This document shows positions 1 through 8,500 of a stretch of 64,000 bases of DNA, one piece after another (positions within the stretch are counted from its first letter, which is position 1; each line of letters starts with the position of its first letter). The DNA comes from Pseudomonas putida. GTDB taxonomy: Bacteria > Pseudomonadota > Gammaproteobacteria > Pseudomonadales > Pseudomonadaceae. The stretch covers positions 383,501 to 447,500 of the forward strand of contig CP047152.1 in assembly GCA_041879295.1 (NCBI GenBank), written 5' to 3'. The notes under the pieces are model-generated. The model was not told the DNA's origin and did not search any database. It saw only the letters and a list, made by a program, of their open reading frames with translations. Both the position numbers and the translations under genes were made by a program.

Positions 1-645
1 CCAGGCAGCACTGTCTACGTTGCCGGTGCTGGCCCGGTCGGCCTGGCCGCCGCTGCCTCGGCGCGCTTGCTGGGCGCCGCCTGCGTAATCGTCGGTGACC
101 TCAACCCGGCCCGCCTGGCCCACGCCAAGTCGCAGGGCTTCGAAGTGGTCGACCTGTCCAAGGACACCCCGCTGCACGAGCAGATCGTCGACATCCTCGG
201 CGAGCCGGAAGTGGACTGCGCTGTCGACGCCGTAGGCTTCGAGGCCCGTGGCCACGGCCATGAAGGTGCCAAGCACGAGGCCCCGGCCACCGTGCTGAAC
301 TCGCTGATGCAAGTGACCCGCGTAGCCGGCAACATCGGTATCCCGGGCCTGTACGTAACCGAAGACCCAGGCGCGGTGGATGCCGCTGCCAAGATCGGCG
401 CACTGAGCATCCGCTTTGGCCTGGGCTGGGCGAAATCGCACAGCTTCCACACCGGCCAGACCCCGACCATGAAATACAACCGCCAGCTGATGCAAGCGAT
501 CATGTGGGATCGCATCAACATTGCTGAAGTGGTGGGTGTGCAGGTGATCAACCTGGATCAGGCGCCGGAAGGGTATGGCGAGTTTGATGCGGGTGTGCCG
601 AAGAAGTTTGTGATTGACCCGCATAAGATGTGGGGCGCGGCGTAA
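1..645 (+). CDS. fdhA: Glutathione-independent formaldehyde dehydrogenase, C-terminal part
   Basis: The gene enters the window already open; frame 1 runs from base 1 to the TAA at 643-645, so the N-terminal GroES-like part and the zinc ligands lie outside. The first residues contain the Rossmann dinucleotide motif GAGPVG. The rest keeps the pattern of zinc-type alcohol dehydrogenases and ends in a tail (EGYGEFDAGVPKKFVIDP) that I recognise from the P. putida formaldehyde dehydrogenase. That enzyme oxidises formaldehyde to formate with tightly bound NAD and needs no glutathione. A strong hairpin terminator follows 16 bases after the stop. The identity is recalled from the family; the truncation is caused only by the window edge. 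Confidence 0.85.
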   Translation, partial: PGSTVYVAGAGPVGLAAAASARLLGAACVIVGDLNPARLAHAKSQGFEVVDLSKDTPLHEQIVDILGEPEVDCAVDAVGFEARGHGHEGAKHEAPATVLNSLMQVTRVAGNIGIPGLYVTEDPGAVDAAAKIGALSIRFGLGWAKSHSFHTGQTPTMKYNRQLMQAIMWDRINIAEVVGVQVINLDQAPEGYGEFDAGVPKKFVIDPHKMWGAA

Positions 646-660
646 AAAGCGCTAAATAGA

Positions 661-690
661 AAGAGCCCCTCGATTCAGAGGGGCTCTTTT
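661..690 (+). terminator. Rho-independent terminator of fdhA
   Basis: A 10-bp stem (AAGAGCCCCT at 661-670 pairing with 679-688) encloses an 8-base loop and ends in a short T run. It starts 16 bases after the fdhA stop. The A run on the other side may let it also stop leftward transcription. Confidence 0.85.
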
Positions 691-804
691 ATGGCTGTTC
701 TGGCTTATCGCATCTCAGCCAGCATCTGCACTTGTGATCGCGTTACTTTCGACAGCTGGTATAACGCTGCTCACATAACGCTCTTGGGTCGACTTTACTT
801 CACG

Positions 805-1593
805 CTAATCTGCTAGCAACTCTCGGATGCGGGTTCCCTCTTGGCGCAATTGTTCGATATTCCGGCGAAGTTCTTCAGGGACATGCATGTCTCCACGTTC
901 CAACCTTCTGAGTACCTGTTTCAACCGGCGATATCTATCGTGCATAGCCTGTAGCCTAACTCGGTATGCTCGAGCTTGATCTGGCGGAAGAGCAGCTTTT
1001 ATCTCAGGCTGGGGTTCAGGTATCGGATATCTAGGTGGTCTAGGGGGGGGCAGAAATTTCGGGCCTTTATCAGTGGGCAACAGGGTAGGTGTGACAATGC
1101 GCTGATGCCCGGTTGGCAACTGCTCGGAATAGCTTGGAAGCGCTCCAAGGTTATAAGTGGGCGGAGTACCTGATGTCGAAAATACTGCGGGATGGGAGGT
1201 AAAGTAAGGCGGAGCATCCCGATGATAAGGTGTGTTGACTTGGGCCGGACTATCGAGTTGAAGCAGTGTCTGTGAGCGTGTCCGGGGCAATGGAAGTCGC
1301 CGCTTAACAATAGCTGCGCGTACACCGACATGGCCCGTGGGGTCACTGTTGTTGACTGGGTCGTTGCCGCAGTAGCAGTATGAATTAATGCCCCCTTCAG
1401 CAAATGGGCTTAAGCTGTCAGGTGATATGAAGCGCATCAGTTTGGTTTCATATGCTCTATATCCGGAACCTAGAAAGTAAAGCCCTGTCAGCGCGTCAGG
1501 GAACTCACCATTAAATCCTTGACATGCTTTTCCCGACGGCAATGTCGTTGCGTAACCATAGGCAGTATAGGTATGTGTTTGGTGTTTACTCAT
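805..1593 (-). CDS. Orphan RHS repeat-associated core (tail) protein
   Basis: A 262-residue protein with only the very end of an Rhs polypeptide. Residues 26-88 match the RHS-associated core: [11 protein letters not shown], then [19 protein letters not shown], then [12 protein letters not shown], with the DPxG autoproteolysis-type motif at 84-87. The YD-repeat barrel that should precede it is absent. After the core comes a proline-rich stretch (about 110-205) with APPY and PPTY motifs, then a highly charged, probably helical C-terminus (about 207-262). I recognise no toxin fold in the tail and no immunity gene beside it. The ATG at 1593 has only a weak ribosome site. The gene and its flanks look richer in A+T than the neighbours, which suggests horizontal acquisition or decay. 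Such short Rhs-tail genes are common in pseudomonads; their role is unknown. Confidence 0.75.
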   Translation of the reverse strand: MSKHQTHTYTAYGYATTLPSGKACQGFNGEFPDALTGLYFLGSGYRAYETKLMRFISPDSLSPFAEGGINSYCYCGNDPVNNSDPTGHVGVRAAIVKRRLPLPRTRSQTLLQLDSPAQVNTPYHRDAPPYFTSHPAVFSTSGTPPTYNLGALPSYSEQLPTGHQRIVTPTLLPTDKGPKFLPPPRPPRYPIPEPQPEIKAALPPDQARAYRVRLQAMHDRYRRLKQVLRRLERGDMHVPEELRRNIEQLRQEGTRIRELLAD

Positions 1594-1793
1594 TGAATTT
1601 GACCTATAGCGGCTGTGAATTCACATTCGGCAGTGTCTGCCAATCCAGCGGAGTCCGCTACTGACAGAAATATCAGGTAGGCGATGCCGGCCCTTAATGG
1701 CCAAGAGTCCCGATAATTGACTTGGAACAAACCCCAAAACCACAAGTCAAATCGTCGTTTCCCAGGCCATCCCGGCCAACGAGGTCCCTCCCG

Positions 1794-2369
1794 ATGAAAG
1801 CAATCACCCTGGCAACCCTGATGACCCTGGCCGCAAGCCCGGTGTTCGCCTTCAACCTCAGCGACGCCGCCAACGCCGTGTCCGCCATGCAGAACCAGCA
1901 ACAACAAGGCCAGATACAGGCACCCGAAGCGCAGGCCAATTTGCTCAACACCTTGGGCAGCCAGTTGAACATTACCCCTGAACAGGCGGTAGGCGGAGCA
2001 GGAGCCATGCTGGGGCTGGCACGCAACAACCTTAGCAGCGATGACTATGGGCAACTGACCAAGGCGGTGCCAGGGCTGGACCTGCTGGCCGGTGCAAATG
2101 CGCTGGGCGGGTTAAGTGGGTTGGGTGATTTGCTGGGCAAGAGCAGCGAGAGCCAGTCGGCGTTGAGCAACGCACTGGGCAACAACGTGGAAAACCGTAG
2201 CGACCTGGACAATGCGTTCAAGGCGCTAGGCATGGATACCGGGATGATCGGGCAGTTTGCGCCGCTGCTGCTGCAGTACCTGGGGCAGCAGGGGATTGCC
2301 GGGGCGTTGTTGCAGAATCTGGGGAGTTTGTGGACCACACCGGCGCCATTGGCTCAGCCCTCGGTCTGA
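1794..2369 (+). CDS. DUF2780 family secreted protein
   Basis: 191 residues starting at the ATG at 1794, which gives a clean signal peptide (MKAITLATLMTLAASPVFA, then FNL) and is preceded by GAGG at 1781. A longer open frame reaches back to 1722 but would bury the signal peptide. The mature protein is Gln-, Ala-, Leu- and Gly-rich, with helical repeats such as LGSQLNITPEQAVGGAGAML and a C-terminal LLQYLGQQG segment, as in the DUF2780 family of proteobacterial periplasmic proteins. Function is unknown. It is monocistronic: a strong hairpin follows its stop and the downstream gene is convergent. Confidence 0.7.
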   Translation: MKAITLATLMTLAASPVFAFNLSDAANAVSAMQNQQQQGQIQAPEAQANLLNTLGSQLNITPEQAVGGAGAMLGLARNNLSSDDYGQLTKAVPGLDLLAGANALGGLSGLGDLLGKSSESQSALSNALGNNVENRSDLDNAFKALGMDTGMIGQFAPLLLQYLGQQGIAGALLQNLGSLWTTPAPLAQPSV

Positions 2370-2393
2370 AGGTCGGGTGAGGATTCTTGCGCA

Positions 2394-2442
2394 GTCTGCC
2401 CGGGCCTCTTCGCAGGGTGCCCGCGAAGAGGCCCGGGCAGAC
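2394..2442. repeat. 20-bp perfect inverted repeat, REP-derived hairpin
   Basis: The arms at 2394-2413 and 2423-2442 are perfectly complementary over 20 bp (GTCTGCCCGGGCCTCTTCGC) around a 9-base loop. It sits between the convergent stops of the DUF2780 gene and the acyltransferase, so it can act as a bidirectional terminator although a T run is missing. The inner part (CCTCTTCGC and CCGCGAAGAGG) resembles the outer end of P. putida REP sequences. Confidence 0.75.
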
Positions 2443-2454
2443 ACTTGAAAATTA

Positions 2455-3342
2455 TCAGCTCATTTCCTGCCGCAGCTGCTCGATCCGCTGGTCCTTCGCC
2501 ACCCACAGCTGGTTCACCCAAGCCTGCACCGTCTGCCGAAACTCGGGATCATTCTCGTAATCCCCCGCCCACAACGCCGGGTCCAGCTCCCGCACCTGAA
2601 TGTCGATAATCACCCGGCTGATGCTGCCATTGAGCAAGTCCCAGAACCCCGGTGCTTTGTTGCCGGGGTACACGATGGTCACATCCAGCAGGGCATCCAA
2701 CTGCTCGCCCAATGCCGCGAGCACAAACGCCACACCACCCGCCTTGGGCTTGAGCAGGTAGCGATACGGCGACTGCTGCTCCTGGCGCTTGGCTTCAGTA
2801 AACCGGGTGCCCTCCAGGTAATTGACCACGGTCACTGGCTGGCGCTTGAACAGCTCGCAGGCCGCCTTGGTGATTTCCAGGTCCTTGCCCCTGAGCTCCG
2901 GGTGCTTTTCCAGAAACGCCTTGCTGTAGCGCTTCATGAACGGGTAATCCAGCCCCCACCAGGCCAGGCCCAGCAACGGCACCCAGATCAGCTCCTTTTT
3001 CAGGAAGAACTTGAAGAACGGTGTACGGCGGTTGAGGCTTTCGATCAGCGCCGGGATGTCGACCCAGGTCTGGTGGTTGCTCACGGCCAGGTACGAGGTG
3101 TCCCTGCGCAGGTTTTCCACACCGCGGATGTCCCACTGGGTAGGGATGCACAGGGCGAAGATGGCTTTGTCGATTTCCGACCAGGTTTCGGCCACCCACA
3201 TCACCGCCCACGACGCGTAGTCGCGGCCACGGCCTGGCAACACCAGCTTGAGCAGGGCGAAGACCAGCAGCGGGCAGATCAATACCACGGTATTGAGCAG
3301 CAGCAGGGTGGTAGTGAGAATGCCGGTCAGCAGGCGACGCAT
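2455..3342 (-). CDS. PlsC-like acyltransferase (YihG-type)
   Basis: 295 residues. The N-terminal hydrophobic segment (about 5-35) should anchor it in the inner membrane. The glycerolphosphate acyltransferase motifs follow in order: NHQTWVD (the NHX4D catalytic motif, about 88-94), then EGTRF (about 175-180) and a further VTIVYPG motif. The length and the motif spacing fit the YihG/LPLAT subfamily, which transfers acyl chains to lysophospholipids or related acceptors; the actual substrate cannot be told from sequence. The start is the ATG at 3342 with only a weak AGAG upstream. It is divergent from the retropepsin-like gene, with 181 bases between them. Confidence 0.8.
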   Translation of the reverse strand: MRRLLTGILTTTLLLLNTVVLICPLLVFALLKLVLPGRGRDYASWAVMWVAETWSEIDKAIFALCIPTQWDIRGVENLRRDTSYLAVSNHQTWVDIPALIESLNRRTPFFKFFLKKELIWVPLLGLAWWGLDYPFMKRYSKAFLEKHPELRGKDLEITKAACELFKRQPVTVVNYLEGTRFTEAKRQEQQSPYRYLLKPKAGGVAFVLAALGEQLDALLDVTIVYPGNKAPGFWDLLNGSISRVIIDIQVRELDPALWAGDYENDPEFRQTVQAWVNQLWVAKDQRIEQLRQEMS

Positions 3343-3523
3343 AAAGAGACTCTTGTTGTGGGAGATAAACGGTTGGCAATGATAAGCAGGGCGGTGGCCT
3401 ACGCCAAATGTCCAATGCCCGGCGGCGGGAACAAATGTTTCACGTTATGTTGTTTAGTCTTGTGTAAGCGAACCTCTCTTGCCAGTGCAGTCTAAGCACT
3501 GACCCTTTCAAGGAAGCCTGCCT

Positions 3524-4024
3524 GTGAAACCACTGCTTGCCCTGTTGTCGTTGTTGGCGCTGCCGGTAATGGCAGCCGAACCCACTATATACGGCCGTTA
3601 CGAGAACATTGCCCTGCCTGAACTGGGCGAAACCCTGAAAGCCAAGATGGATACCGGCGCCTTCACCGCGTCGCTGTCGGCCAAGGATATCGAGCTGTTC
3701 ACCCGCGATGGCGACGAGTGGGTGCGCTTCCGCCTGGCGACCAAGGACTCGGACGGCAAGGTTTACGAGCACAAGGTCTCGCGCATCAGCAAGATCAAGG
3801 GCCGTGCCGATGAAGAGGACGAAGGGGATGCGCCAGAGGTCTCCAAGCGCCCGGTGGTCGACCTGGAGCTGTGCCTGGGGGATGTGAAGCGTACCGTCGA
3901 GGTGAATCTGGTGGACCGCAGCAACTTCAACTACCCGCTGCTGGTGGGTTCCAAGGCACTGCGCGAGTTCAAGGCGGCGGTAAACCCGGCGAAGAAGTTC
4001 ACTGCTGGCAAGCCAGGCTGTTGA
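3524..4024 (+). CDS. RimK/LysX-associated retropepsin-like protein
   Basis: 166 residues from a GTG at 3524 with a good AAGGA eight bases upstream. The start gives a signal peptide (about MKPLLALLSLLALPVMA) followed by AEPTIYGRYE, so the protein is periplasmic or lipid-side. The motif KMDTGAFTASLSA (about 43-55) is the DTGA active-site signature of the putative ATP-dependent zinc protease/retropepsin family found beside RimK-like ligases. Later segments (DLELCLGDVKRTVEVNLVDRS, then YPLLVGSKAL) are also typical. No ATP-grasp ligase is adjacent here. Family assignment is fairly sure; protease activity is inferred. A REP pair follows the stop. Confidence 0.75.
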   Translation: MKPLLALLSLLALPVMAAEPTIYGRYENIALPELGETLKAKMDTGAFTASLSAKDIELFTRDGDEWVRFRLATKDSDGKVYEHKVSRISKIKGRADEEDEGDAPEVSKRPVVDLELCLGDVKRTVEVNLVDRSNFNYPLLVGSKALREFKAAVNPAKKFTAGKPGC

Positions 4025-4045
4025 TCTGAAGCGTGCGCCATACAA

Positions 4046-4132
4046 TGTAGGAGCGGGCTTGCCCGCGAACACACATAATGTGGTGTCAGGCACCGGCTTC
4101 GCCGGTGTTCGCGGGCAAGCCCGCTCCTACAC
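4046..4132. repeat. Inverted REP pair
   Basis: Two REP units face each other: TGTAGGAGCGGGCTTGCCCG from 4046, and its complement ending at 4132. Between them lies a second short hairpin, CACCGGCTTCGCCGGTG. It sits between the retropepsin-like gene and creB. Confidence 0.9.
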
Positions 4133-4171
4133 TGAGATGTGCCAACCTTCAAAACCGCAAGGCCGGACGCC

Positions 4172-4852
4172 ATGCCTCATATCCTCATCGTCGAAGACGA
4201 AGCCGCCATCGCCGACACCCTGGTCTACGCCCTGCAGGCCGACGGTCACAGCACCGAATGGGTAACCCTGGGCAGTGCCGCCCTCGACCAGCAGCGCCAG
4301 CGCCCGGCCGACCTGGTCATCCTCGACATCGGCCTGCCCGACATCAGTGGCTTCGAAACCTGTCGCCAGCTGCGCCGGTTCACCGAGGTACCGGTGATGT
4401 TTCTCAGCGCGCGGGACGGTGAAATCGACCGCGTAGTGGGCCTGGAAATCGGCGCCGACGACTACGTAGTAAAACCTTTCAGCCCTCGTGAAGTGGCAGC
4501 GCGCGTTCGGGCGATCCTCAAACGCATGGCCCCGAGGGCCGAGGTTGTCGGCGAAACCACCTTGTTCCACCTCGACACCTTGCGCATGCAGATCACCTAC
4601 CGCAGCCAGCCGCTCACGCTGACCCGGCATGAGTTCCGCTTGCTGCAATGCCTGCTCGAACAACCGCAGCGGGTGTTCAGCCGCGAACAGCTGCTCGACG
4701 CTTTGGGCGTGGCCTCCGATGTGGGCTATGAGCGCACCATCGACAGCCATATCAAGAGCCTGCGCGCCAAGCTGCGCCAGGTAGCGGGTGAAGCCGAGCC
4801 GATCCAGACCCATCGTGGCCTCGGTTACAGCTATAGCCCGGAGCACGCCTGA
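4172..4852 (+). CDS. creB: Two-component response regulator CreB
   Basis: 226 residues, OmpR/PhoB class. The receiver domain (1-115) has the acidic pocket EDE at 8-10, the phospho-acceptor Asp in LVILDIGLPD (Asp52) and the conserved Lys in DDYVVKPFSPRE. A winged-helix effector domain (about 130-226) ends with the typical RAKL and THRGLGYSY segments. I start at the ATG at 4172 because it gives the canonical MPHILIVEDE beginning; the frame is open upstream to 4139. The stop overlaps the creC ATG by one base (TGATG), and creD follows, which identifies the CreBC-CreD system. In other bacteria it responds to carbon or envelope state and controls creD. I saw no convincing direct-repeat cre tag (TTCAC-N6-TTCAC). 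Confidence 0.9.
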   Translation: MPHILIVEDEAAIADTLVYALQADGHSTEWVTLGSAALDQQRQRPADLVILDIGLPDISGFETCRQLRRFTEVPVMFLSARDGEIDRVVGLEIGADDYVVKPFSPREVAARVRAILKRMAPRAEVVGETTLFHLDTLRMQITYRSQPLTLTRHEFRLLQCLLEQPQRVFSREQLLDALGVASDVGYERTIDSHIKSLRAKLRQVAGEAEPIQTHRGLGYSYSPEHA

Positions 4853-6288
4853 TGCGCTTGGGTATTCGCATCTTCCTGGTGTACTTCCTGTTCGTCGGTT
4901 TGGCCGGTTACTTCTTGCTCAATACCGTACGCGAACAGATTCGACCGGTAGTGCGCCAATCCTCCGAAGAAACATTGGTAGACACTGCCAACCTGCTGGC
5001 AGAAATCCTGCGGGATGACGTCAAGGCCGGCACCCTGAACGAGGGCCGCTTGCTCGAGGTGCTCGAGGCCTACGGCTCGCGCAGCCCGGGCGCACAGATC
5101 TGGGGGCTGGCCAAGAACCAGGTCAGCCACCGCATCTATGTCACTGACGCCAAGGGCATCGTGTTGCTGGACTCCAGTGGCGAGGCCCTGGGCAAGGATT
5201 ACTCGCAGTGGAATGACGTGCTGCTGACCCTGCGTGGCCAGTATGGCGCCCGCTCCACCCGCAGCGACCCCAACGACGAAAGCACCTCGGTGATGCACGT
5301 TGGCGCGCCGATCATCGACAACGGCAAGATCATCGGCGTTGTCACCGTCGCCAAGCCCAATAGCTCATTGCAACCCTACATCGACCGCTCCGAGCGGCGC
5401 CTGCTCAGCCTGGGGCTAGGGCTGATCGGCCTGGGCTTGCTGATCGGTGCGGCTCTGTCGTGGTGGCTTGCGCGCTCGCTGCGCAAGTTGGCAGGTTATG
5501 CGCAGGCGGTCAGCGAAGGGGAACGTGCGGAGCTTCCGCATTACAAGGGCGGCGAGCTGGCGAACCTGGCACAGGCAGTGGAGCGCATGCGCACCCAACT
5601 GGAAGGCAAGGCCTATGTCGAGCGCTACGTGCACACCCTGACTCACGAGCTGAAAAGCCCGCTGGCGGCCATCCGTGGTGCTTCGGAGCTGTTGCAGGCC
5701 GAGGACATGCCCGCTGATCAGCGGGCGCGCTTCGCCGGCAATATCGAGCGCGAGAGCGAGCGGTTGCAGCAGATGATCGAGCGGCTGCTCAACCTGGCCA
5801 GGGTCGAGCAGATGCAGGCGCTGGAGGACGAGCAGCAGGTGGCGCTGGCGGCGTTGGTCGATGAGTTGCTGCTGGCCCATGCAGCGCGTATCGAAGGCGC
5901 CCGTTTGCAGGTACGTCAGCGGGTGCCTGCCATTTTGCGCTTGCTCTGCGATCCGTTTCTGATGCGCCAGGCGTTGGCCAACCTGCTCGACAACGCACTG
6001 GACTTCACCCCGGAAGGGGGCACGCTGCTGTTCGACCTAGAGCGCGATGGCGAACGGGTGGCGTTGAGCTTGTTCAACCAGGGGCAAGCGATACCGGCCT
6101 ACGCCATCGGGCGGGTCAGCGAGCGGTTCTACTCGCTGCCGCGACCCGGGAGCGGGCGCAAGAGCACCGGGCTGGGGCTGAACTTCGTGGCCGAGGTGAT
6201 GCAGTTGCATGGCGGGGCATTGGCGGTGGACAACGTCGATGGCGGGGTGCGCGTGCGGTTGTGGCTGCCGGTTCGGCGCATCAGCTGA
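4852..6288 (+). CDS. creC: Sensor histidine kinase CreC
   Basis: 478 residues. TM1 at about 5-24, a periplasmic sensor region of about 155 residues, TM2 at about 185-206, then HAMP (about 207-258). The H box is VHTLTHELKSPLAAIRG with His265. The ATPase part carries the N box (LANLLDNALDFTPEGG), a G1 region and GLGLNFVAEVMQLHGG. It should autophosphorylate and pass phosphate to CreB. Its ATG is overlapped by the creB stop, so translation is coupled. Length and layout match CreC of other gammaproteobacteria. Confidence 0.9.
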   Translation: MRLGIRIFLVYFLFVGLAGYFLLNTVREQIRPVVRQSSEETLVDTANLLAEILRDDVKAGTLNEGRLLEVLEAYGSRSPGAQIWGLAKNQVSHRIYVTDAKGIVLLDSSGEALGKDYSQWNDVLLTLRGQYGARSTRSDPNDESTSVMHVGAPIIDNGKIIGVVTVAKPNSSLQPYIDRSERRLLSLGLGLIGLGLLIGAALSWWLARSLRKLAGYAQAVSEGERAELPHYKGGELANLAQAVERMRTQLEGKAYVERYVHTLTHELKSPLAAIRGASELLQAEDMPADQRARFAGNIERESERLQQMIERLLNLARVEQMQALEDEQQVALAALVDELLLAHAARIEGARLQVRQRVPAILRLLCDPFLMRQALANLLDNALDFTPEGGTLLFDLERDGERVALSLFNQGQAIPAYAIGRVSERFYSLPRPGSGRKSTGLGLNFVAEVMQLHGGALAVDNVDGGVRVRLWLPVRRIS

Positions 6289-6295
6289 GACAGCC

Positions 6296-6314
6296 GGGGC
6301 TGCACAGCAGCCCC
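6296..6314 (+). other. Small hairpin between creC and creD
   Basis: GGGGCTG at 6296-6302 pairs with CAGCCCC at 6308-6314 around a 5-base loop, 8 bases after the creC stop. There is no T run, so it is more likely a partial attenuator or mRNA end-stabiliser than a full terminator. Confidence 0.4.
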
Positions 6315-6395
6315 AAATACACTCAAATCACACAGTCTCTCCACAAAGCCTCCACGCAAGGCGCAGACACTGCGCCCACTGCCACAGGAGGCCAC

Positions 6396-7724
6396 ATGAA
6401 CAAGACCCTCGGTTTCAAACTCGGCATGATCGCCATGCTGATGTTGCTGTTGCTCATCCCGCTACTGCTGATCAACGGCCTGATCGACGAACGCCAGGCC
6501 ATGCGCGACGGCGTGCTGCGCGATATTGCCCAGAGCACCAGCTTCGACCAGCAACTCAGCGGCCCGCTGCTGGTGGTGCCGTACCGCAAGTACCAGCGCC
6601 GCTGGATCGAAAAGGACGGTGAGCGTACCCAGGAAACCAGCACCATCGCCGGCCACCTGTACTTCCTGCCGGAAACCTTCGACGCCGACCTGGGTGTGGA
6701 CACCGAACTGCGCGCCCGCGGCATCTACCAGGCCCGGTTGTTTCACACCAAAGGCCGTATCAGCGGCCGCTTCAAGCTCCCGGCGCATTGGGGGATCGAC
6801 AAGGACTTTGACGACTACCGCTTCGACACGCCGTTCCTGGTGGTGGGCATCAGTGATATCCGTGGTATCGATAGTGGTCTGGAGCTGAGCATGGATGAGC
6901 AAAAAGTGCCGTTCGAGGCCGGCACCCAGCTCGACTGGATGCGTGGCGGCGTGCACGCCAGCCTGCCGGGGCTGGACGGGCTACAGGCGCGAGCGTTCAG
7001 CTATGGCTTTGACCTGGCGCTGCAAGGTACCGGCCAGTTGCACGTGGTCCCCGTGGGCCGTACCAGCAGCGTGGACATGCGCGCCAACTGGCCGCACCCG
7101 AGCTTCGTCGGCAACTACTTGCCCAACCGCCGCGAAATCGATGCTCAAGGCTTCAGTGCCCATTGGCAAACCTCGTTCTTTGCCACCAACCTTGAGGATG
7201 CCATACGCCAGTGCGCTATCGCCGGGCAGTGTACGGATTTCAGTGAGCGCAGCTTTGGCGTGAGTTTTATAGACCCGGTGGACCAGTACCTGAAAAGCGA
7301 GCGGGCGATCAAATACGCGTTGTTGTTCATTGCCCTGACCTTTGCCGGCTTCTTCCTGTTCGAAGTAATGAAGAACCTGAGTGTGCACCCCGTGCAGTAC
7401 ATCCTGGTGGGCGTGGCGCTGGCGTTCTTCTATCTGCTGCTGCTGTCGTTGTCCGAGCACATTGGCTTTGGTCTGGCGTATGGGCTGTCGGCTTCGGGCT
7501 GTGTGCTGCTGATCGGCTTCTACCTGAGTCATGTTTTACGCAGCCTGTGGCGAGGGGTGGGTTTTGCAGCGGGTTTGGCGGCGTTGTACGCGCTGCTCTT
7601 CGGGCTGCTGAGTGCCGAAGACTATGCCCTGCTGATGGGGTCGCTGTTGTGTTTCGGCTTGCTTGGGGTGTTCATGGTGCTGACCCGGCGGCTGGACTGG
7701 GCGCGTGTGGGGAGGGCGGCATGA
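6396..7724 (+). CDS. creD: Inner membrane protein CreD
   Basis: 442 residues from the ATG at 6396, with CAGGAG just upstream. The frame is open further upstream, but this start places the first membrane segment (about 9-28, MIAMLMLLLLIPLLLINGLI) directly at the N-terminus as in CreD proteins. A large periplasmic domain follows (about 30-345, with DQQLSGPLLVVPYRKY and GISDIRGI typical of the family), then five or six C-terminal membrane helices from about residue 350. CreD is the main output of CreBC and is linked to envelope integrity and beta-lactam or colicin tolerance. It lies 107 bases after creC. Confidence 0.9.
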   Translation: MNKTLGFKLGMIAMLMLLLLIPLLLINGLIDERQAMRDGVLRDIAQSTSFDQQLSGPLLVVPYRKYQRRWIEKDGERTQETSTIAGHLYFLPETFDADLGVDTELRARGIYQARLFHTKGRISGRFKLPAHWGIDKDFDDYRFDTPFLVVGISDIRGIDSGLELSMDEQKVPFEAGTQLDWMRGGVHASLPGLDGLQARAFSYGFDLALQGTGQLHVVPVGRTSSVDMRANWPHPSFVGNYLPNRREIDAQGFSAHWQTSFFATNLEDAIRQCAIAGQCTDFSERSFGVSFIDPVDQYLKSERAIKYALLFIALTFAGFFLFEVMKNLSVHPVQYILVGVALAFFYLLLLSLSEHIGFGLAYGLSASGCVLLIGFYLSHVLRSLWRGVGFAAGLAALYALLFGLLSAEDYALLMGSLLCFGLLGVFMVLTRRLDWARVGRAA

Positions 7725-7799
7725 GGGAGGATAGAGAGATCGGGCGCTGGTTGGCGCTCAGGATCGGGCTGTTGTTTCCTGTGATACCTAGGTGAAGCT

Positions 7800-7864
7800 T
7801 TCGCGGGCAAGCCCGCTCCCACAGGTACGGCGCACACTACCTGTGGAGCGGGCTTGCCCGCGAA
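7800..7864. repeat. Inverted REP pair
   Basis: TTCGCGGGCAAGCCCGCTCC begins at 7800 and its complement ends at 7864; the arms pair over about 27 bases around a 10-base loop. It lies between the convergent creD and GST genes, where it can serve as a bidirectional terminator. The 149-base gap holds nothing else convincing. Confidence 0.9.
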
Positions 7865-7873
7865 GGGGCCCTG

Positions 7874-8497
7874 TCAGGCCACTGGCGCTGTAGCGACCAT
7901 CGATGGCCGCTTGACCACCTCGGCATACCACGCCGCCAACCCAGGCTGGTGCTCGCGCCAGCCAAACCCGGGCTGACGCAAATCCAGATAGCCCAGCGCA
8001 CAGGCCACGCCAATCGCCGCCAGGTCGAAGCCGGAGATCAGCTCCGGCAAGTGCTCCTGCTCCAGGTTGGCCAGGCTACGGCGGATCTTGTCACCCTGTG
8101 CCTGCAGCCAGCCATCCCAGCGCTTGTCTTCTGGCCGCAGGAAGCTCTCATAACGGCTCGACACCGCCGCATCCATGATCGCATCGGCCTGTGATACCAA
8201 GGTCATGCGCCGCCAGCGCGCCGAGCCTTCTCGCGGCAGCAGCGGCAGGCCTACGTGCTGCATGTCGAGGTACTCGCAGATTACCCGGCTGTCATGCAGC
8301 ACGGTGCCGTCTTCCAGGCGCAGGGCCGGGATCTTGCCAATCGGATTGTCCAGGTTGAGCTGCGGGTCGCCGCTCACCGGGCTGATGTTCACCGGCTGCA
8401 ACTGCACACGCTCAAGCTGGCCGGTCTCGTGCAACACCACCATGACCTTGCGCACGAAAGGCGACAACGGCGAGTGGAACAGGGTCATCGTGCTCAT
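7874..8497 (-). CDS. Glutathione S-transferase family protein
   Basis: 207 residues. The N-terminal thioredoxin-like domain (1-80) has SPLSPFVRKVMVVLHETG, then NPIGKIPALRLEDG with the cis-Pro of the glutathione site, and LHDSRVICEYLD with the Glu/Asp-Ser glutathione contact. The helical C-terminal domain (90-207) contains the FDLAAIGVACALGYLDLR N-capping segment. This layout is that of cytosolic GSTs; the substrate is not predictable. It starts three bases after the msrA stop, so the two are probably co-transcribed as msrA-gst, a link to oxidative or electrophile stress. Confidence 0.85.
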   Translation of the reverse strand: MSTMTLFHSPLSPFVRKVMVVLHETGQLERVQLQPVNISPVSGDPQLNLDNPIGKIPALRLEDGTVLHDSRVICEYLDMQHVGLPLLPREGSARWRRMTLVSQADAIMDAAVSSRYESFLRPEDKRWDGWLQAQGDKIRRSLANLEQEHLPELISGFDLAAIGVACALGYLDLRQPGFGWREHQPGLAAWYAEVVKRPSMVATAPVA

Positions 8498-8500
8498 GCG

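Noticed and set aside
4046..4132. REP pairs considered as CRISPR repeats
   Set aside because: The units are isolated inverted pairs, not regularly spaced direct repeats with unique spacers, and no cas gene is present.
6289..6395. cre tag (TTCAC-N6-TTCAC) before creD
   Set aside because: Only TACAC and CACAC-like segments are present near 6319-6336; the match is too weak to call.
7725..7795. Short frame MREDREIGRW after creD
   Set aside because: It is only about two dozen residues, has weak start context and no similarity, and lies next to a REP pair.
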